From Drosophila miranda (Eukaryota; Arthropoda; Insecta; Diptera; Drosophilidae), in assembly GCF_003369915.1 (NCBI RefSeq), contig NC_046675.1:806001-870000 (forward strand): DNA of 64,000 nt. Reading direction: 5' to 3'. The position numbers and the translations under genes were made by a program. Positions within the stretch are counted from its first letter, which is position 1. Each line of letters opens with the position of its first letter. Below are positions 44,425 to 57,017 of this stretch, piece after piece. The notes beneath the pieces were generated by a model that saw only the letters and a list, made by a program, of their open reading frames with translations, was not told the DNA's origin and ran no database searches.

Positions 44425-47400
44425 GATGACTAGCGTCGAATCGGATGCCGAAAAGGCCGCAGGCTCACGGCTCGACTATGACCTGATGATGGCGGAGGAG
44501 TATATTCTCAGTGATGTGGAGAAGAATTTTATTCTGTCCTGCGAGCGTGGTGACCTTCCGGGCGTTAAGAAGTAAGAGCCATTCCACAGACGTAAGCGAT
44601 GGTTGGTGGTGGTTGCATAATTGCCTTTATCCTTGAAGAATTCTGGAGGAGTTTGAGGGCACCGATAAGTTCAACATAAACTGCACGGATCCCATGAATC
44701 GCTCGGCCCTCATTTCGGCCATCGAGAATGAGAACTTTGACCTGATGGTGATTCTCCTGGAACACAACATCGAAGTGGGGGATGCTCTGCTGCACGCCAT
44801 ATCCGAGGAGTATGTGGAGGCCGTGGAGGAGTTGCTGCAATGGGAGGAAACCAACCACAAAGAGGGCCAGCCCTACGTAGGTTTTCCCTTCCACCTTCTA
44901 CCTTTAACCTTTCCATTAGCCATTAGCCATTAGCCAACGATTGTAATTGTAAACACATTGCCCACACAGAGCTGGGAGGCAGTGGACCGTTCAAAGTCAA
45001 CGTTCACCATGGACATAACCCCCCTGATTCTGGCTGCGCACCGCAATAATTACGAGATTCTTAAAATACTGCTGGATCGCGGTGCCACGCTGCCCATGCC
45101 CCACGACGTCAAGTGAGTAAGCCCCATTTCCACCCAACTAGCACGTTTCTCTATCGTTGCGGGCCAAGTGACAAATTAGTAAATTAGGAAGAGCTCCTAT
45201 CGACCTGCAACAGGGTGACGGTGTCTATATAAAGGGTGCTTTCTTCTGCAGGTGCGGCTGCGATGAGTGCGTTACCTCTCAGACCTCGGACTCCTTGCGT
45301 CATTCGCAGTCGAGGATCAACGCGTATCGGGCGCTGTCGGCCAGTTCCTTGATAGCCCTCAGCTCGCGAGACCCTGTACTAACAGCCTTTCAGTTGTCCT
45401 GGGAGCTGAAGCGGTTGCAGGCCATGGAGTCGGAATTTCGTGCCGAATATACGGTACGCTAGAAAAGCGTAAGCGTCGTCGCTGCCATTCGAATGCGACC
45501 AACTTGTTTGTGTTTACTCAACAGGAAATGCGTCAAATGGTGCAGAACTTTGTCACGTCTCTCCTGGACCACGCACGCACATCGATGGAACTGGAGGTGA
45601 TGCTCAACTTCAACCACGAGCCGTCGCACGAGATTTGGTGTCCCGGCCACAGGCAGACCCTGGAAAGATTGAAGCTAGCCATTCGATACAAGCAGAAGAC
45701 TGTGGGTTGCTCTCTCACACACACACACTATATCTCTATCTCTCTCTATGATATAGGATTTTAATGCTTTCCGTTCCGACAGTTTGTGGCCCATCCGAAT
45801 GTCCAGCAACTGTTGGCCGCCATTTGGTACGATGGCCTGCCGGGCTTTCGACGCAAACAGGCATCCCAGCAGCTCCTGGATGTGATCAAGCTGGGAGGCA
45901 GTTTCCCCATATACAGCCTGAAGTACATTTTGGCCCCGGACTCGGAGGGGGCCAAGTTCATGCGCAAGCCCTTCGTCAAGTTTATCACACACTCCTGCTC
46001 CTACATGTTCTTCCTGAGTGGGTATGGCAGGCGTTGCATGCGGCATTGATCTCTAGCGCTTCCTATCCGCAGTGTTGCTGGGTGCCGCCTCGCTGCGAGT
46101 GGTGCAGATCACCTTTGAACTGCTGGCCTTTCCGTGGATGCTGACCATGCTGGAGGACTGGCGCAAGCATGAACGCGGCTCTCTGCCGGGCCCCATTGAA
46201 CTGGCCATCATTCTCTACATCATGGCTCTCATATTGGAAGAACTCAAGTCTCTGTACTCCGACGGTTTGTTTGAGTACATCATGGATCTTTGGAACATTG
46301 TCGACTATATATCGAACATGTTCTACGTCACGTGGATTCTTTGCAGAGCAACGGCCTGGGTTATAGTTCATGTAAGCTGTTGGCCACTGCCTCCCACATG
46401 ACGTAGCTACTATTATTACGTTTCTTTCCACACGTACAGCGAGATCTTTGGTTCCGCGGCATCGACCCGTACTTTCCCCGCGAGCATTGGCATCCATTTG
46501 ATCCGATGCTGCTCTCGGAGGGCGCCTTCGCGGCAGGCATGGTCTTTTCCTACTTAAAACTGGTGCACATCTTTTCGATAAACCCACATTTGGGACCGCT
46601 GCAAGTCTCCCTGGGACGCATGATCATCGACATCATAAAGTTCTTCTTCATCTACACTCTGGTGCTGTTTGCCTTCGGCTGCGGTCTGAACCAGCTCTTG
46701 TGGTACTACGCGGAGATGGAGAAGAACAAGTGCTACCACCTGCATCCCGATGTGGCCGATTTTGATGATCAGGAAAAGGCCTGCACCATCTGGCGACGAT
46801 TCTCCAAGTGCGTAGGGAGCTACCAACCTTATATGATATATGCCCCTTGATATATGTATGTCTCTGCCTGCAGCTTATTCGAGACTTCGCAGTCGCTGTT
46901 TTGGGCATCTTTCGGCTTGGTGGATCTCGTCTCGTTCGATTTGGCTGGCATTAAGAGCTTCACCCGGTTCTGGGCCCTTCTGATGTTTGGCTCGTACTCG
47001 GTAATCAACATCATCGTGCTGCTCAACATGCTGATTGCCATGATGTCCAACTCGTACCAAATCATTTCGGAGCGGGCCGACACGGAGTGGAAATTCGCAC
47101 GCTCCCAGCTGTGGATGAGCTACTTCGAGGATGGCGGCACCATACCGCCACCCTTCAACCTCTGTCCCAACATGAAGATGCTGCGCAAAACCCTGGGACG
47201 AAAGCGGCCATCAAGAACCAAGAGCTTCATGGTATGTCAAAGGTGACCTCACCTAATCACCTTACAACCTAACCATCTCACCATCTAGTCGTAGTCACTG
47301 TCGGAGCAATCAAGGGCAAAGCCTTTACCAAATCATTTTCAATCAAGCTCATGCAGCTTTTCTAATACAATCCTTGCTTCCCACTCTTACTCTCCCCCTC

Positions 47401-49258
47401 GCTCGCTCTGTCTGTCTGTCGAACAGCGAAAGTCCATGGAGAGGGCACAGGTTCTGCATGACAAAGTGATGAAGCTGCTGGTGAGGCGGTTCGTAACGGC
47501 CGAGCAGAGGAAGCGTGACGATTACGGCATTACCGAGGATGACATCATTGAGGTGCGCCAGGATATTAGCTCGCTGCGATTCGAGCTGCTGGAGATTTTC
47601 ACGAATAATAGCTGGGATGTGCCCGACATCGAGAAGAAGACAGCGGGTAGCGTAACAGAACTTTAAAAGGTTTAAAGCGAGGACGGGGATCCCCTTAATA
47701 AGGATACTCTCTCTGTATTTGCAGGAGTTGCTCGCACCACCAAGGGCAAGGTAATGGAGCGGCGCATACTCAAGGACTTCCAAATTGGTTTTGTGGAGAA
47801 TCTGAAACAGGAAATGAACGAGAGCGAGAGCGGACGCGACATCTTCGCGTCGTTGGCGAAGGTCATAGGCAGAAAGAAGACGCAAAAGGGGTAAATACTT
47901 AGCAAGTAGAAGTAGAAATCATAGCTGAGAGTACCATCTTTTTGTAGTGAAAAGGACTGGAACGCCATTGCCAGGAAGAACACCTTTACGGCGGATCCCA
48001 TTGGCTCCAAGCGCTCCTCCATGCAGCGCCACAGTCAACGCAGTCTGAGGAGAAAGATCATTGAGACGGCCAATGAGGGTCTAGCAATGGACCAGAGTCA
48101 ATTGATTGGTAACGACTCTTAGTAAATCCATAGCCCTAGTAACTAGTAACTGTTTAACCCCTTCCTCACAATCAACAGAATTCAACCCGAACTTGGGCGA
48201 AGTCACGCGTGCCACAAGAGTCGCGTACGTCAAGTTTATGCGAAAGAAGATGGCTGCCGACGAAGTATCGCTGGCCGATGACGAGGAGACCCCGAAAACG
48301 GACGAGGACAGGAAACTGGATAGTACTATGGTAAAAATTATGGAAAAGGGTGACATTTCAAACTAATTCAAACTCGATTTTACTCTAGTCCAAGAAATCC
48401 GCCTCCAGTGCGGCAGGCGGGGCTGCTTCGTTGGCTTCTGTGAAGAACGTTGATGAGAAATCGGATGGTAATGGCACCAAAAGCACTCTGAAAAAGCCAA
48501 CAGCAGATGTGAAAAAGTCAGACGAAGAAAACAACAAGGATAAGAAACAAGACTCCAAGCCAGCAGCCCCAACACCTGGTACAAAAGCTCCCGATCAGAA
48601 GCCGGTCCCGGGAGCAGGAGCACCCAAGCCCCAAGGCACTGTGAACGGCTCAAAGCCGGTCGACCAACAGAAGCCAACCGCCCCGGCTCCACCGTCTAAG
48701 CCAGCGGACACCAAGCCAGCGCCACCCAAGCCAGGAGAGCCGGCCAAGCCAGAGGCAGCCGCCAAAAAGGAGGAAGCTGCAAAGACCGAGGGTGCAAAGC
48801 CCCCTGCAACCAATGGAGCTGCCAAAAGTGCTGCACCTTCGGCCCCAGCGGATGCCAAACCCGATCCGAACTTGAAGACAGCAGCTCCAGGAGCTCCAGG
48901 TGCCACCAAGGCTGCCAACGAAACCACCAGTGCACCCACGCAAGCAGCCAAGCCCGATGACAAAAAGTCGGGCGGTCAGGAGCAGAAAGGCTCCTCTGAT
49001 GGAAAGCCCCCAGCCCCAACGAAAACTGACGAAGCGAAACCAGGTGAGGCCAAGTCCGATGATGCGAAGAAACCTGGGGACGATAAGGATAAGAAGCCGG
49101 GTGACGATAAGGATAAGAAGCCGGCTGATGATAAGGACAAGAAGGGAGCACCAGCACCCCTGAAGCCGGCCATTAAGGTGGGTCAGAGCAGTGCCGCGGC
49201 TGGCGGCGAGCGGGGCAAGTCCACGGTCACGGGCCGCATGATTTCCGGATGGCTGTAG
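44425..49258 (+). CDS. trp: TRP phototransduction cation channel
   Basis: Fourteen exons (44425-44571, 44639-44876, 44970-45112, 45252-45453, 45535-45701, 45783-46017, 46073-46371, 46440-46807, 46874-47231, 47427-47646, 47725-47890, 47948-48108, 48179-48330, 48389-49258) join in frame to 1241 residues. The protein closely follows D. melanogaster TRP. N-terminal ankyrin repeats are followed by six TM segments. The pore loop [15 protein letters not shown] has the selectivity Asp in GLVDL, and a TRP-box region ([11 protein letters not shown]) comes next. The tail is Pro/Lys-rich and ends in GWL, the PDZ ligand for INAD. It is the light-activated Ca2+ channel of rhabdomeres, downstream of PLC. 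The C-terminal DDKDKKPG/A repeats number about three here, fewer than I recall in D. melanogaster (about nine), which largely explains the 34-residue shorter length. The first residues ([13 protein letters not shown]) differ slightly from MGSNTESDAEKALG. Confidence 0.97.
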
Positions 49259-49742
49259 GTACCTCCAGAGATCACCCAATTTCTCCTGATACTCGTATAA
49301 TGTTAGATTTTAGTAGCCCAATGTATTAGTGAACCAATCGGATGTGAGCAATAAAGCAATTTCCAATGCAACACCGAACGCAGGAACATGTTCCCAGACA
49401 CTTTTCGGACTGCGACTGCCCGCTGGTCCTTCGTTTATTCATTCATTTACATTTTTGTGCTGCCTGGCTGGAGGGTTGCATGGGGCATGTTGCCGTGGCC
49501 ACCTGTTGCCAACACCCACTACATTTTGTCCAGCAACATTTTGTCTGCCCCCTGCTCCCTGCTCCCTGTTGCTCTTGGCGTAATTTATCTACTTGTCCGG
49601 CTATGCTCTGTGTCTGTATAAAAGACCATGAGCTGCGACCAGGACCATCAGAACATCATTGAACGTCCCAAAGGAAACACTTGCCGGAGCCAACAGTTTT
49701 AGAACTACAAGAAATAGTCTTAGAAATCTTATTATTTCAAAA
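49259..49742. promoter_or_regulatory. trp 3' UTR and capa promoter region
   Basis: AATAAA at about 49349 probably ends trp. A TATA box (TATAAAAG) at 49617-49624 lies about 120 bp before the capa ATG and is the likely capa core promoter. The rest of the interval shows no gene. Confidence 0.5.
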
Positions 49743-50792
49743 ATGAAAGCCATTTTCAGTCTGTACAACATTGTTAGTGCGATTTTGCTGCTCGTTTTGC
49801 TGGCAGAATTCAGTACGGCAGGTAAGTGGGAAAAATCTACTACCCGTAGGATACTAAGATACTCGTAAATGTTGCTTAAACGTGTGTACAACAATTGGAT
49901 CCTTCGGCCTTAAAAAAGTTCATCCATTAAACCACCAATAAAAGGTCCCTAGGAGACTTATAGATCTCGTGGGCGTCTATGATTTGGATCCTAACCAAAC
50001 CAACAAAAACATAGAAAAAAATACACATTTTCAATACGGAATGCTTAAGTAAATGCTGTATAAATAATTTCCATTGGTATTTTTCAGGACCTTTAAAAGA
50101 AAAAGGTAAAATAGCTCCCATCCATATTCCATTTTCAATTCCTTGACTCTTTTTCATATGTGTACTTTAATGTTTGAATTTGATTGTTTCGCTTCAAGAC
50201 TCTGCATGAAATATCTTTATAATACACTTTGGAAACTTTAAGAAGTGGAGAAAATAATGACCCCTCCTAATTGCAACATTAGTTTAAAATGATAAACACT
50301 CTATTCGGCTGCTTGTACAGAACTGAACCATGACAAGAATCGGCGTGGTGCCAACATGGGACTGTACGCGTTCCCCCGCGTCGGCCGCAGCGATCCCAGC
50401 CTGGCCAACAGTCTGCGCGATGCCAGTGATGCAGCGGTATTCGACGGCGTTTTCGGTGATGCCTCCCAGGAGGACTACAACGGTAGGACAGTGGGGAGCA
50501 GGGGAGTAATGAGAGCTGACTGGCATAACTGATATCTTCGGGTGTTTGGGGACGTGCCATTTCAGAGGCGGACTATCAAAAGCGGGCTGGTCTAGTCGCG
50601 TTTCCGCGCGTGGGACGCAGTGATGCCGAGCTGCGCAAGTGGGCCCACCTCCTGGCCCTGCAACAGGTGCTGGACAAGCGTACCGGCCCCAGTGCCTCCT
50701 CGGGGCTCTGGTTTGGACCTCGTCTGGGCAAGCGAAGCGTTGACGCAAAGGCCTTTTCCGATGCCAGCAAGGGACAGCAGGAATTCAACTAA
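49743..50792 (+). CDS. Capa: Capability (CAPA) neuropeptide precursor
   Basis: Three coding exons (49743-49821, 50321-50482, 50566-50792) give 155 residues. The signal peptide is MKAIFSLYNIVSAILLLVLL. Three amidated peptides are flanked by basic cleavage sites: GANMGLYAFPRV-GR (CAPA-1, after RR), AGLVAFPRV-GR (CAPA-2, after KR) and TGPSASSGLWFGPRL-GKR (pyrokinin-1, after KR). Known role: CAPA-1/2 are released from ventral neurohemal cells and act on the Malpighian tubule receptor CapaR, while pyrokinin-1 acts on another receptor. CAPA-2 lacks the Ser of the D. melanogaster form ASGLVAFPRV. A possible in-frame 18-nt exon lies in intron 1. Confidence 0.97.
50088..50105 (+). other. Possible 18-nt cassette microexon in capa intron 1
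   Basis: GACCTTTAAAAGAAAAAG is preceded by a pyrimidine tract with TTTTTCAG and followed by GTAAAA. Inclusion would keep frame and add GPLKEK right after the signal peptide. This is purely a splice-site observation. Confidence 0.25.
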
Positions 50793-51203
50793 GCCGTGTC
50801 CTCCAGGACACCGGCGCATCGAATAGGAATCGACACCACGAAGAGGATACACATTCGGCATGTTATCATACAATAATTATTACTACTTCTACGTACGAGT
50901 TCTACTAACGAGATCAGCTTCTAATTTAACATTGTAATGGGTACAAAACACTACACACGTAATAAATAATGAGCTGATGAGAGCTTTTATAAAATTAATA
51001 TTTTCATTGCACATCGGGCTTACTTCTTCAAAAGTTAAATTTAAAATAAACATGTTCTAACAGATACTCCCCCCAGATTATTGGGAATGCAAACGAGTTT
51101 GAGTTTTGAGAAAAGTTTATTTCAAGTTAGTTTCAAAATGTTCATTATGTTATAAATACTTTGTGATGCATTGAAGATATGTATGGTATGGATGGTTCGC
51201 CTT

Positions 51204-53405
51204 CTAGTCGTTCTGCTGCTTAAACCTTCGCAATTCGCTTTGTATGGCCTCGATTAGAGGCGCTGCAGAGGCTGCCCTGGTGGCGGCTGCCTCCTTGGGC
51301 AGCTCCACCGGGTTCTCTGCCCTGTGATAGTGACCTGCACTCAAGGGACGGTTCAGCGTGGAGTGGGAGCTGTAGATGCTGCCCCCGCCCCACGCACTGT
51401 GGGTGGGAGAGGGCGGTTGCGTGGATGCCAGCTTTGCGGTCTTCTCCGGCTGGGCCGTCGCTGGACGATCGACAGCAGCTCTGGTGCTGGCTGTTGGATA
51501 AAAGCTTGAAGAGCCAAGGTGACGGTTACTGGTTAGACAATCGTTCGGCAAAGGAAGGCAAGTACGTACCTCGGCAATCCGGCGGATGAGCCTCGATGCT
51601 CGCGGCTGGTGGCGCGTCTACTGTTTGTGAAATTGTGTGTGGGCAAGGGCATGGGAATGTCGTCCTGGCTGGCATACATTTGCAGAGCGCCCTCGAGTAG
51701 GCCCTCGTAATGGTTGCGTATAGCCGAGGGATTGTGAAAAGGACTTGCGTTATAGTCTGCATAGGCCAGAGCCTCTGGGGAAGATTGATTGGAGAATTTA
51801 AGTTCAGTTGGAATGTGTGTGTGGCTCGAGTTGGAAAGGGGGGAAGGCTCTTGCTAAGAGGTATCTACGTTGTTCATCAAGTAATCGTGTCTACAACTAA
51901 CTAAATAAATTAAAGCAACAACTACGGTACGAGCAGGCATCGTTAGTAGCGGGACTGTTGTGACTTCGCCCCAAATCGAACGTCACTTTCATCATCATCG
52001 TTATCGTTATCGTCTTTATCGTCTTTATCGCCTTTATCATTGCTATTACGAGTACGACCGTGTTTGTCTCCTCCCGCCTCACCCTGACTATCGGCGGCAG
52101 CCAAGCGTTTCTTGTGTCGCTCCCAGACCACGGGACCGACCACACCTGGATCTGGATTATCGCTGTGCGCGGCCGCAGCCGAGCGCACATTGCGAACAGA
52201 GTGCGGCGGGGCCTTGGGGCTGGGAAAGCCAGCTATGGCGGCTATGGTGCTGTCCTTACTGCCCACAGACTTGTGTGACTTCAGGGACCTCGTGGAGCTG
52301 TGCGGGGCCCCCGTCTTCGACGCAACTGCATTCACATTGTCGTAGTACGTGACGAAAACGGGATCCAGGACGCGGTTCAAGGGTTCCGGTAAAGTGCTCT
52401 TCGGGAAGGCGCGCACGGAAGCCATCGAGAGGAACGATCCCACGCTGGCAGTGTCGGAGGACTTGTCGGAGGGCTGCAGGATGCGAATAATCTCGTTGTT
52501 AATGGCTTCAGGGGAAGCACCGCCTCCAGCTAATTTGTTGGCTCCCCCCGATTGCTGTTTGAGCAGTTTGTTGCGGTGGTAGTTGTTGTGCAGATTGTAC
52601 GCCTCGTTCCGCTGGAAGTTCTCGTAGCTGCGCCGGAGAGCATCCGGGGAGCCGCGGCTGCCCTCTTCCGCCGAAGAGTGCCCGGCCAGGGAGCCCTGGA
52701 CAGGACTGGTTTCCAGGGAGCCAACGCGGTTCTCATTCAGGTATCGCCGCCTCGACTTGTGCCTGGACTTGTCGCTCTTCTTCTCCGAGACCACGGATGT
52801 GTAGACAGCATCTTCGTGCCCCTCGGCGCGGTCATACTGGTGCCGCCTCTTGTGGCCGTCGAAGAGCCGAGCCGCCTTCTCATCCAGGATACGTTGCACA
52901 TCGGCACTCGGGGGGTTGATGGGGCAGTACACCGATGAGTCGGAGGTGTTGTCTGTCGAAGAGATGGAGTCCTGTCGGGAACGAGGCTGAGTCCTGTCCG
53001 CCGGTGGTGCTGGGAAGCTAATGCGTGGCTCTCTCTCGTAGGAAAAGTTCTGCACTCCGACGTCTCGGTCGCCATCAATGGCCTCGGTTGTAGAAGGCCG
53101 CATGGATTGGCCTTCCGAAAGCAATTCGTTGCGAGAAAAGTTTCTGCAAAAAAGCGTCTTAATATAGTCCTTTGAAAGCAGGAGAGGCAGAACCTACCTG
53201 TTGACTGCACTCAGTTCTCTCTGTCGGGCACGTGTTCGCCCCAGCAGCAGGACAGCCAACAGCAGGAGCATCAGCAGCAGGATGGCCAGGGAACTGATCA
53301 CAACCAAGGCCACATTGTTCTTGACCGAATTAAAGAAGCCCGCCTGGCCACTGCGCGGAACAGGGGCCAGAGCTGTGGCCGTGGGCTCCCTGATGTAGGC
53401 TACAC

Positions 53406-53448
<43 letters not shown>

Positions 53449-55688
53449 GATAATAATAATATAATGAGCAATTCAAAGTGATAAGGGCTTACGCTCTGAT
53501 TTCATATATACGGCCTGCCCGAAAGTGCTGACCGCCTCGGCCTCGCTAACCAGTTCCATGTCCTTGGCGGCTGTGGTCGCCAGCACAGGCCGCCCGTTCA
53601 CCAAAACCGTATAGATGAGCTCTGTCTGATTAGCAATGGGACGATCACTGCTGTAGAATATACATATTATTTATAGCTACGAGTACACTATATCTTTCGT
53701 TAATCATTACAACTTGAGGTTGACAAAGTTTATGTTTTCCATGGCATCCGCATTGGCGTTGGTGCTCCAGTTCTGCACATCCGCCTCGCTAATTTGCGTG
53801 AGGTTGTGTATGACCACCCTGACACGCCCTTCCCTGCCCCTGTCCCCATAGAGGGGTACGGGTTGTTGTGGTTTCGGGCTCTGCTGTTGTTCCATGGCCG
53901 TTTCCTCCAGCTTCTCCGACTTGCCGTTCTGCTGTATGAGCTCCCAGGGTATCAGGGTAACGTAGGCGCTGTAATCTATGGACTCGGTACTCGCTGTGGG
54001 CGTGGCCGAGGCCATCTCGACCGACTCCTCTTCCGAATCACTTGACCATTCACTCCTTTCGCCCAGCGCCCTTACAGTCTTAATGTAGGGCTCATCGTCA
54101 ACTCCCATATCCAATATTTCCACATCGTCGGCGGGCGAAAAGGTCGTGGGTTGGGGTTTTGTTGTCGATGTTGCCAGGGGAGATGACTTGCGACGCTCTC
54201 GGGGAGCTGGTACTAACACGCCTTCGATTTGCTGGGCCCCGTTTATTCCCAGATGTCGTGTTTGTTGCCTTAGAGGTTCAAAATAATTTCCTATGCACTC
54301 TGCTCCATGGCTGTTTCGGCTTTGATCGTTCTTACCTGGTGAATGCGAGACGATATAGACGCGCCAGCTTCTCCTCCAGAATGGGGTTATCTTTGGACGT
54401 GTAGAAGCCCGACGTGACCGTCAGTAACCAGTAGCGACGATCTGTTGCCGAGTAGTTCAAAGGGGGCATGCCAGGAGCGCCCATCTCCCAAGTGCCGCCC
54501 CCATCGTCAGGCCTGCAGTCCAGGCAAATGGGAATATCGATTTCCTAAGGGGAAAAGGCCATATATAGAATTAAGCGGAAGTGGATCAGTTCGAGGACTC
54601 ACATTATTGCCATCCACATAGACAGTGGCCACCACAGTCTCTGTCTTGACAATCACATCCTTGCCCTTACTGATGCCCGTGTGGACCTTCTTCAGATAGT
54701 CGGGCGGGCCATCGCCTGAGCCGGTCCAAAAGAAGTCTTCCAAATGGATCTCGTCTTTGGTTTCCAGATAATCATCGTCTGATTCATCTAATATAAAGAC
54801 ATAACGTAAGAGTAAGAGGGATAAATCATTGGAATACCTGCTCCTTTTGTTCGATTTTTCTGTTTTCCAGTTTGTTTATCCCCTTTGGAGTTTGTTTGAT
54901 CAATTTATCTAACGTAACGATTCAGTAAAAGCTGTTGCTATTGACAAATTGTGCTTGAGGTTCAACTACTGTGGCTATACCTTTGAATTGGCCAACGACT
55001 TCGATGGCCTGAATGACGAGAGCGGGCTCTCTCTCTCTTTCGTTCCCCCTTCTCTCCGTAGACAACTATAAATATATCGATTAGCGGAAGCAAATCGGTT
55101 CCCATAAACCAAAATCTGCTCTCGAGCAGGAACTTAGCCAGGTTCTTGCGTGTCGGGTTGGCTGTGCAATTAACTTTAATGTACACATTGTACAATATTG
55201 TACACCTGTGCTGATTTCGCAGGTCAAAGCACCTGGGTCGCCTGGGTCAATCCTGACCCGACGATTCTCTGCCTGCCATTAGTCCATATTGCTTGTCCCA
55301 TATTTTGGTGTTTTGGTTGGTTGGCTTATGCCCATAGGCTCTACGAATTATGACGTTTTAGAAAACCATTTTTACATAATTCACTGGGCACTGACGCATA
55401 GCGCCAAAGGTCAAGCTGATTGCTCCCCGTCAACACCACCGACCCGCCAACCCAACGGGGAACAGTTCTACTCTGGGGCCCACAAGTACCCGAGTGATAC
55501 GAGTACCTATTGTACTGGAATACAGAACCACTAGAATTTCCCTGGATGCTCAACTTACCGTGACTCAATTGTATAAGCGGCTGCTGTCCGAGCTGCTCCG
55601 ACGTTGGCGTTCGACCGCTGCAGCTGTGGCTCTGTAGAATGGCCAAAACCGAAATAAGAAGCATCGCAGTCGGACGTTTAACTTTCAT
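51204..55688 (-). CDS. Type I single-pass membrane protein, possibly KIAA1549-like
   Basis: Nine exons (55688-55559, 54787-54603, 54544-54336, 54268-53711, 53650-53493, 53399-53198, 53143-52083, 51774-51570, 51504-51204) join in frame to 1002 residues. The signal peptide is MKVKRPTAMLLISVLAILQS. The ectodomain includes an ordered block (YWLLTVTSGFYTSKDNPILE, then LARLYRLAFTR) and a juxtamembrane part with TELIYTVLVNGRPVLATTAA. One TM segment (VALVVISSLAILLLMLLLLA) lies at about residues 455-475. The large cytosolic tail is Ser/Arg-rich and ends PLIEAIQSELRRFKQQND. The topology and the LIYTVLVNG...TTAA block recall vertebrate KIAA1549/UPF0606 proteins, a weak inference. Reading through the strong 5' splice site at 52083/52082 (CAGG/GTGAGG) gives an alternative C-terminus of about 46 residues rich in Asp/Lys, ending QQSRY. 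Confidence 0.8.
53402..53448. repeat. (CA)n microsatellite in an intron
   Basis: About 23 CA units just upstream (in gene orientation) of the 3' splice site of the TM-encoding exon of the 51204-55688 gene. On the transcript it reads as a GU-rich polypyrimidine-like tract. Confidence 0.95.
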
Positions 55689-57017
55689 TTTCACAAGAAT
55701 TACTGTCCAGCTATGCGGTCATTCGCAACTGTTTTCATTTCTCTCTTGAGTTCTTAGTGAAATCACAATTTCGAAGGAAATCTTTCCACTCTGTGACGCT
55801 CGTTTGCAGTCGCGCTACTTGCACCGTCGAACGTTACCCGGGAACTAAACGCTCCATTGTAACCCAAACATACCCGGCCCTGGTGGTGGTTGTTCCCACA
55901 TACTAGGTACGAGTATATGTACATATAAGCCCTCTCTGTTTGGGTCGGTTGGTCAGTTACCTGGGCAACGACGGCGGAAACGGCAACAGGCAAGCGTCGG
56001 AAAAGCGAGCTAGGCACCACTTCGCATATGGTAAACAATGAAAAGCTGTACATACCTATCGGAAAATGCCGCTAGATCGGATTTTTCTTCTTCTTCTCCT
56101 ATCCCAAACACACACTAGAGTCCATGCAAACGTATCTTCCATTCGCACCCTCGTGAGGTACATTCCCGAATACTCAAAAGTCTATTGGGTTTCCCACTAG
56201 AAAGCTCTTTTGTCTTAGCACAAATGCTGAGTGCTGTGTAACCATCTCAAGCACTTAGTACGAATGTTCATGCTTGAGTCGACTAATTAGGTAAATCATA
56301 AATTAGGTAATGCATGGGCAAACAAAACGAATTGGACATCTTTGTTCGAGCTGTACGACAGCCGCAACAATGGGCCAAGGTTCCACGTGTAGGCGTGAGA
56401 AAAAATCCCCGAAAACGAAAAAAATACAATTTATCATCCAACAAAATCCCATTTTGACAACTTTTGAGTACCCCTAAGATGATGGCAAATCGTTAAATTC
56501 TTAATTCATTCCGTTTCCGCGGACAAAGTCATTGCAATGATGGCCCGTGATAGAGGGCCGTGAACTTATACTTCTCTAACGATCGGCTTAAAGGTAAGCC
56601 TTTGATTTTAATGGCAGTTTCAAAATCACGTAAAACGACGCACCAGCAATCGAGCACTGATCGGAAAGAAACACCAAGCTGTCCATCAGAAATGTGTACA
56701 ATGGCCACAGAATGGGGAACGAGTTTCGGTGCGGACCATTAGAACGCACTAATTTGTCTTCACAACAACATTAAGACTATTTGAAAGGTCAAGATTATTA
56801 CGCAACAGAAAACTCGTCTATCCAGAGGGGAGCTTGATGATAATGAAACATCTAAACTTGATCTTGGCCAGAAACAGATTCAGATTGTGGGGGGGTAGAG
56901 TATGCCCGAGATGCCATACAAAGGTGTCATATTTATAACCTGTTCTCAAGGTGATCGATCACTAGTTTTTAAATGTTTTATATTTTTATTTACAAATTAT
57001 TGTAAAACACCGAGTTC
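55689..57017. other. Intergenic region
   Basis: About 1.3 kb holding the upstream region of the minus-strand membrane protein gene and the 3' flank of the cuticle gene. No gene, RNA or repeat is supportable here. Confidence 0.5.

Noticed and set aside
48595-49279. Antisense frames of up to 209 codons over the TRP tail
   Set aside because: They are complements of the Pro/Lys/Ala-rich repeat region and not independent genes.
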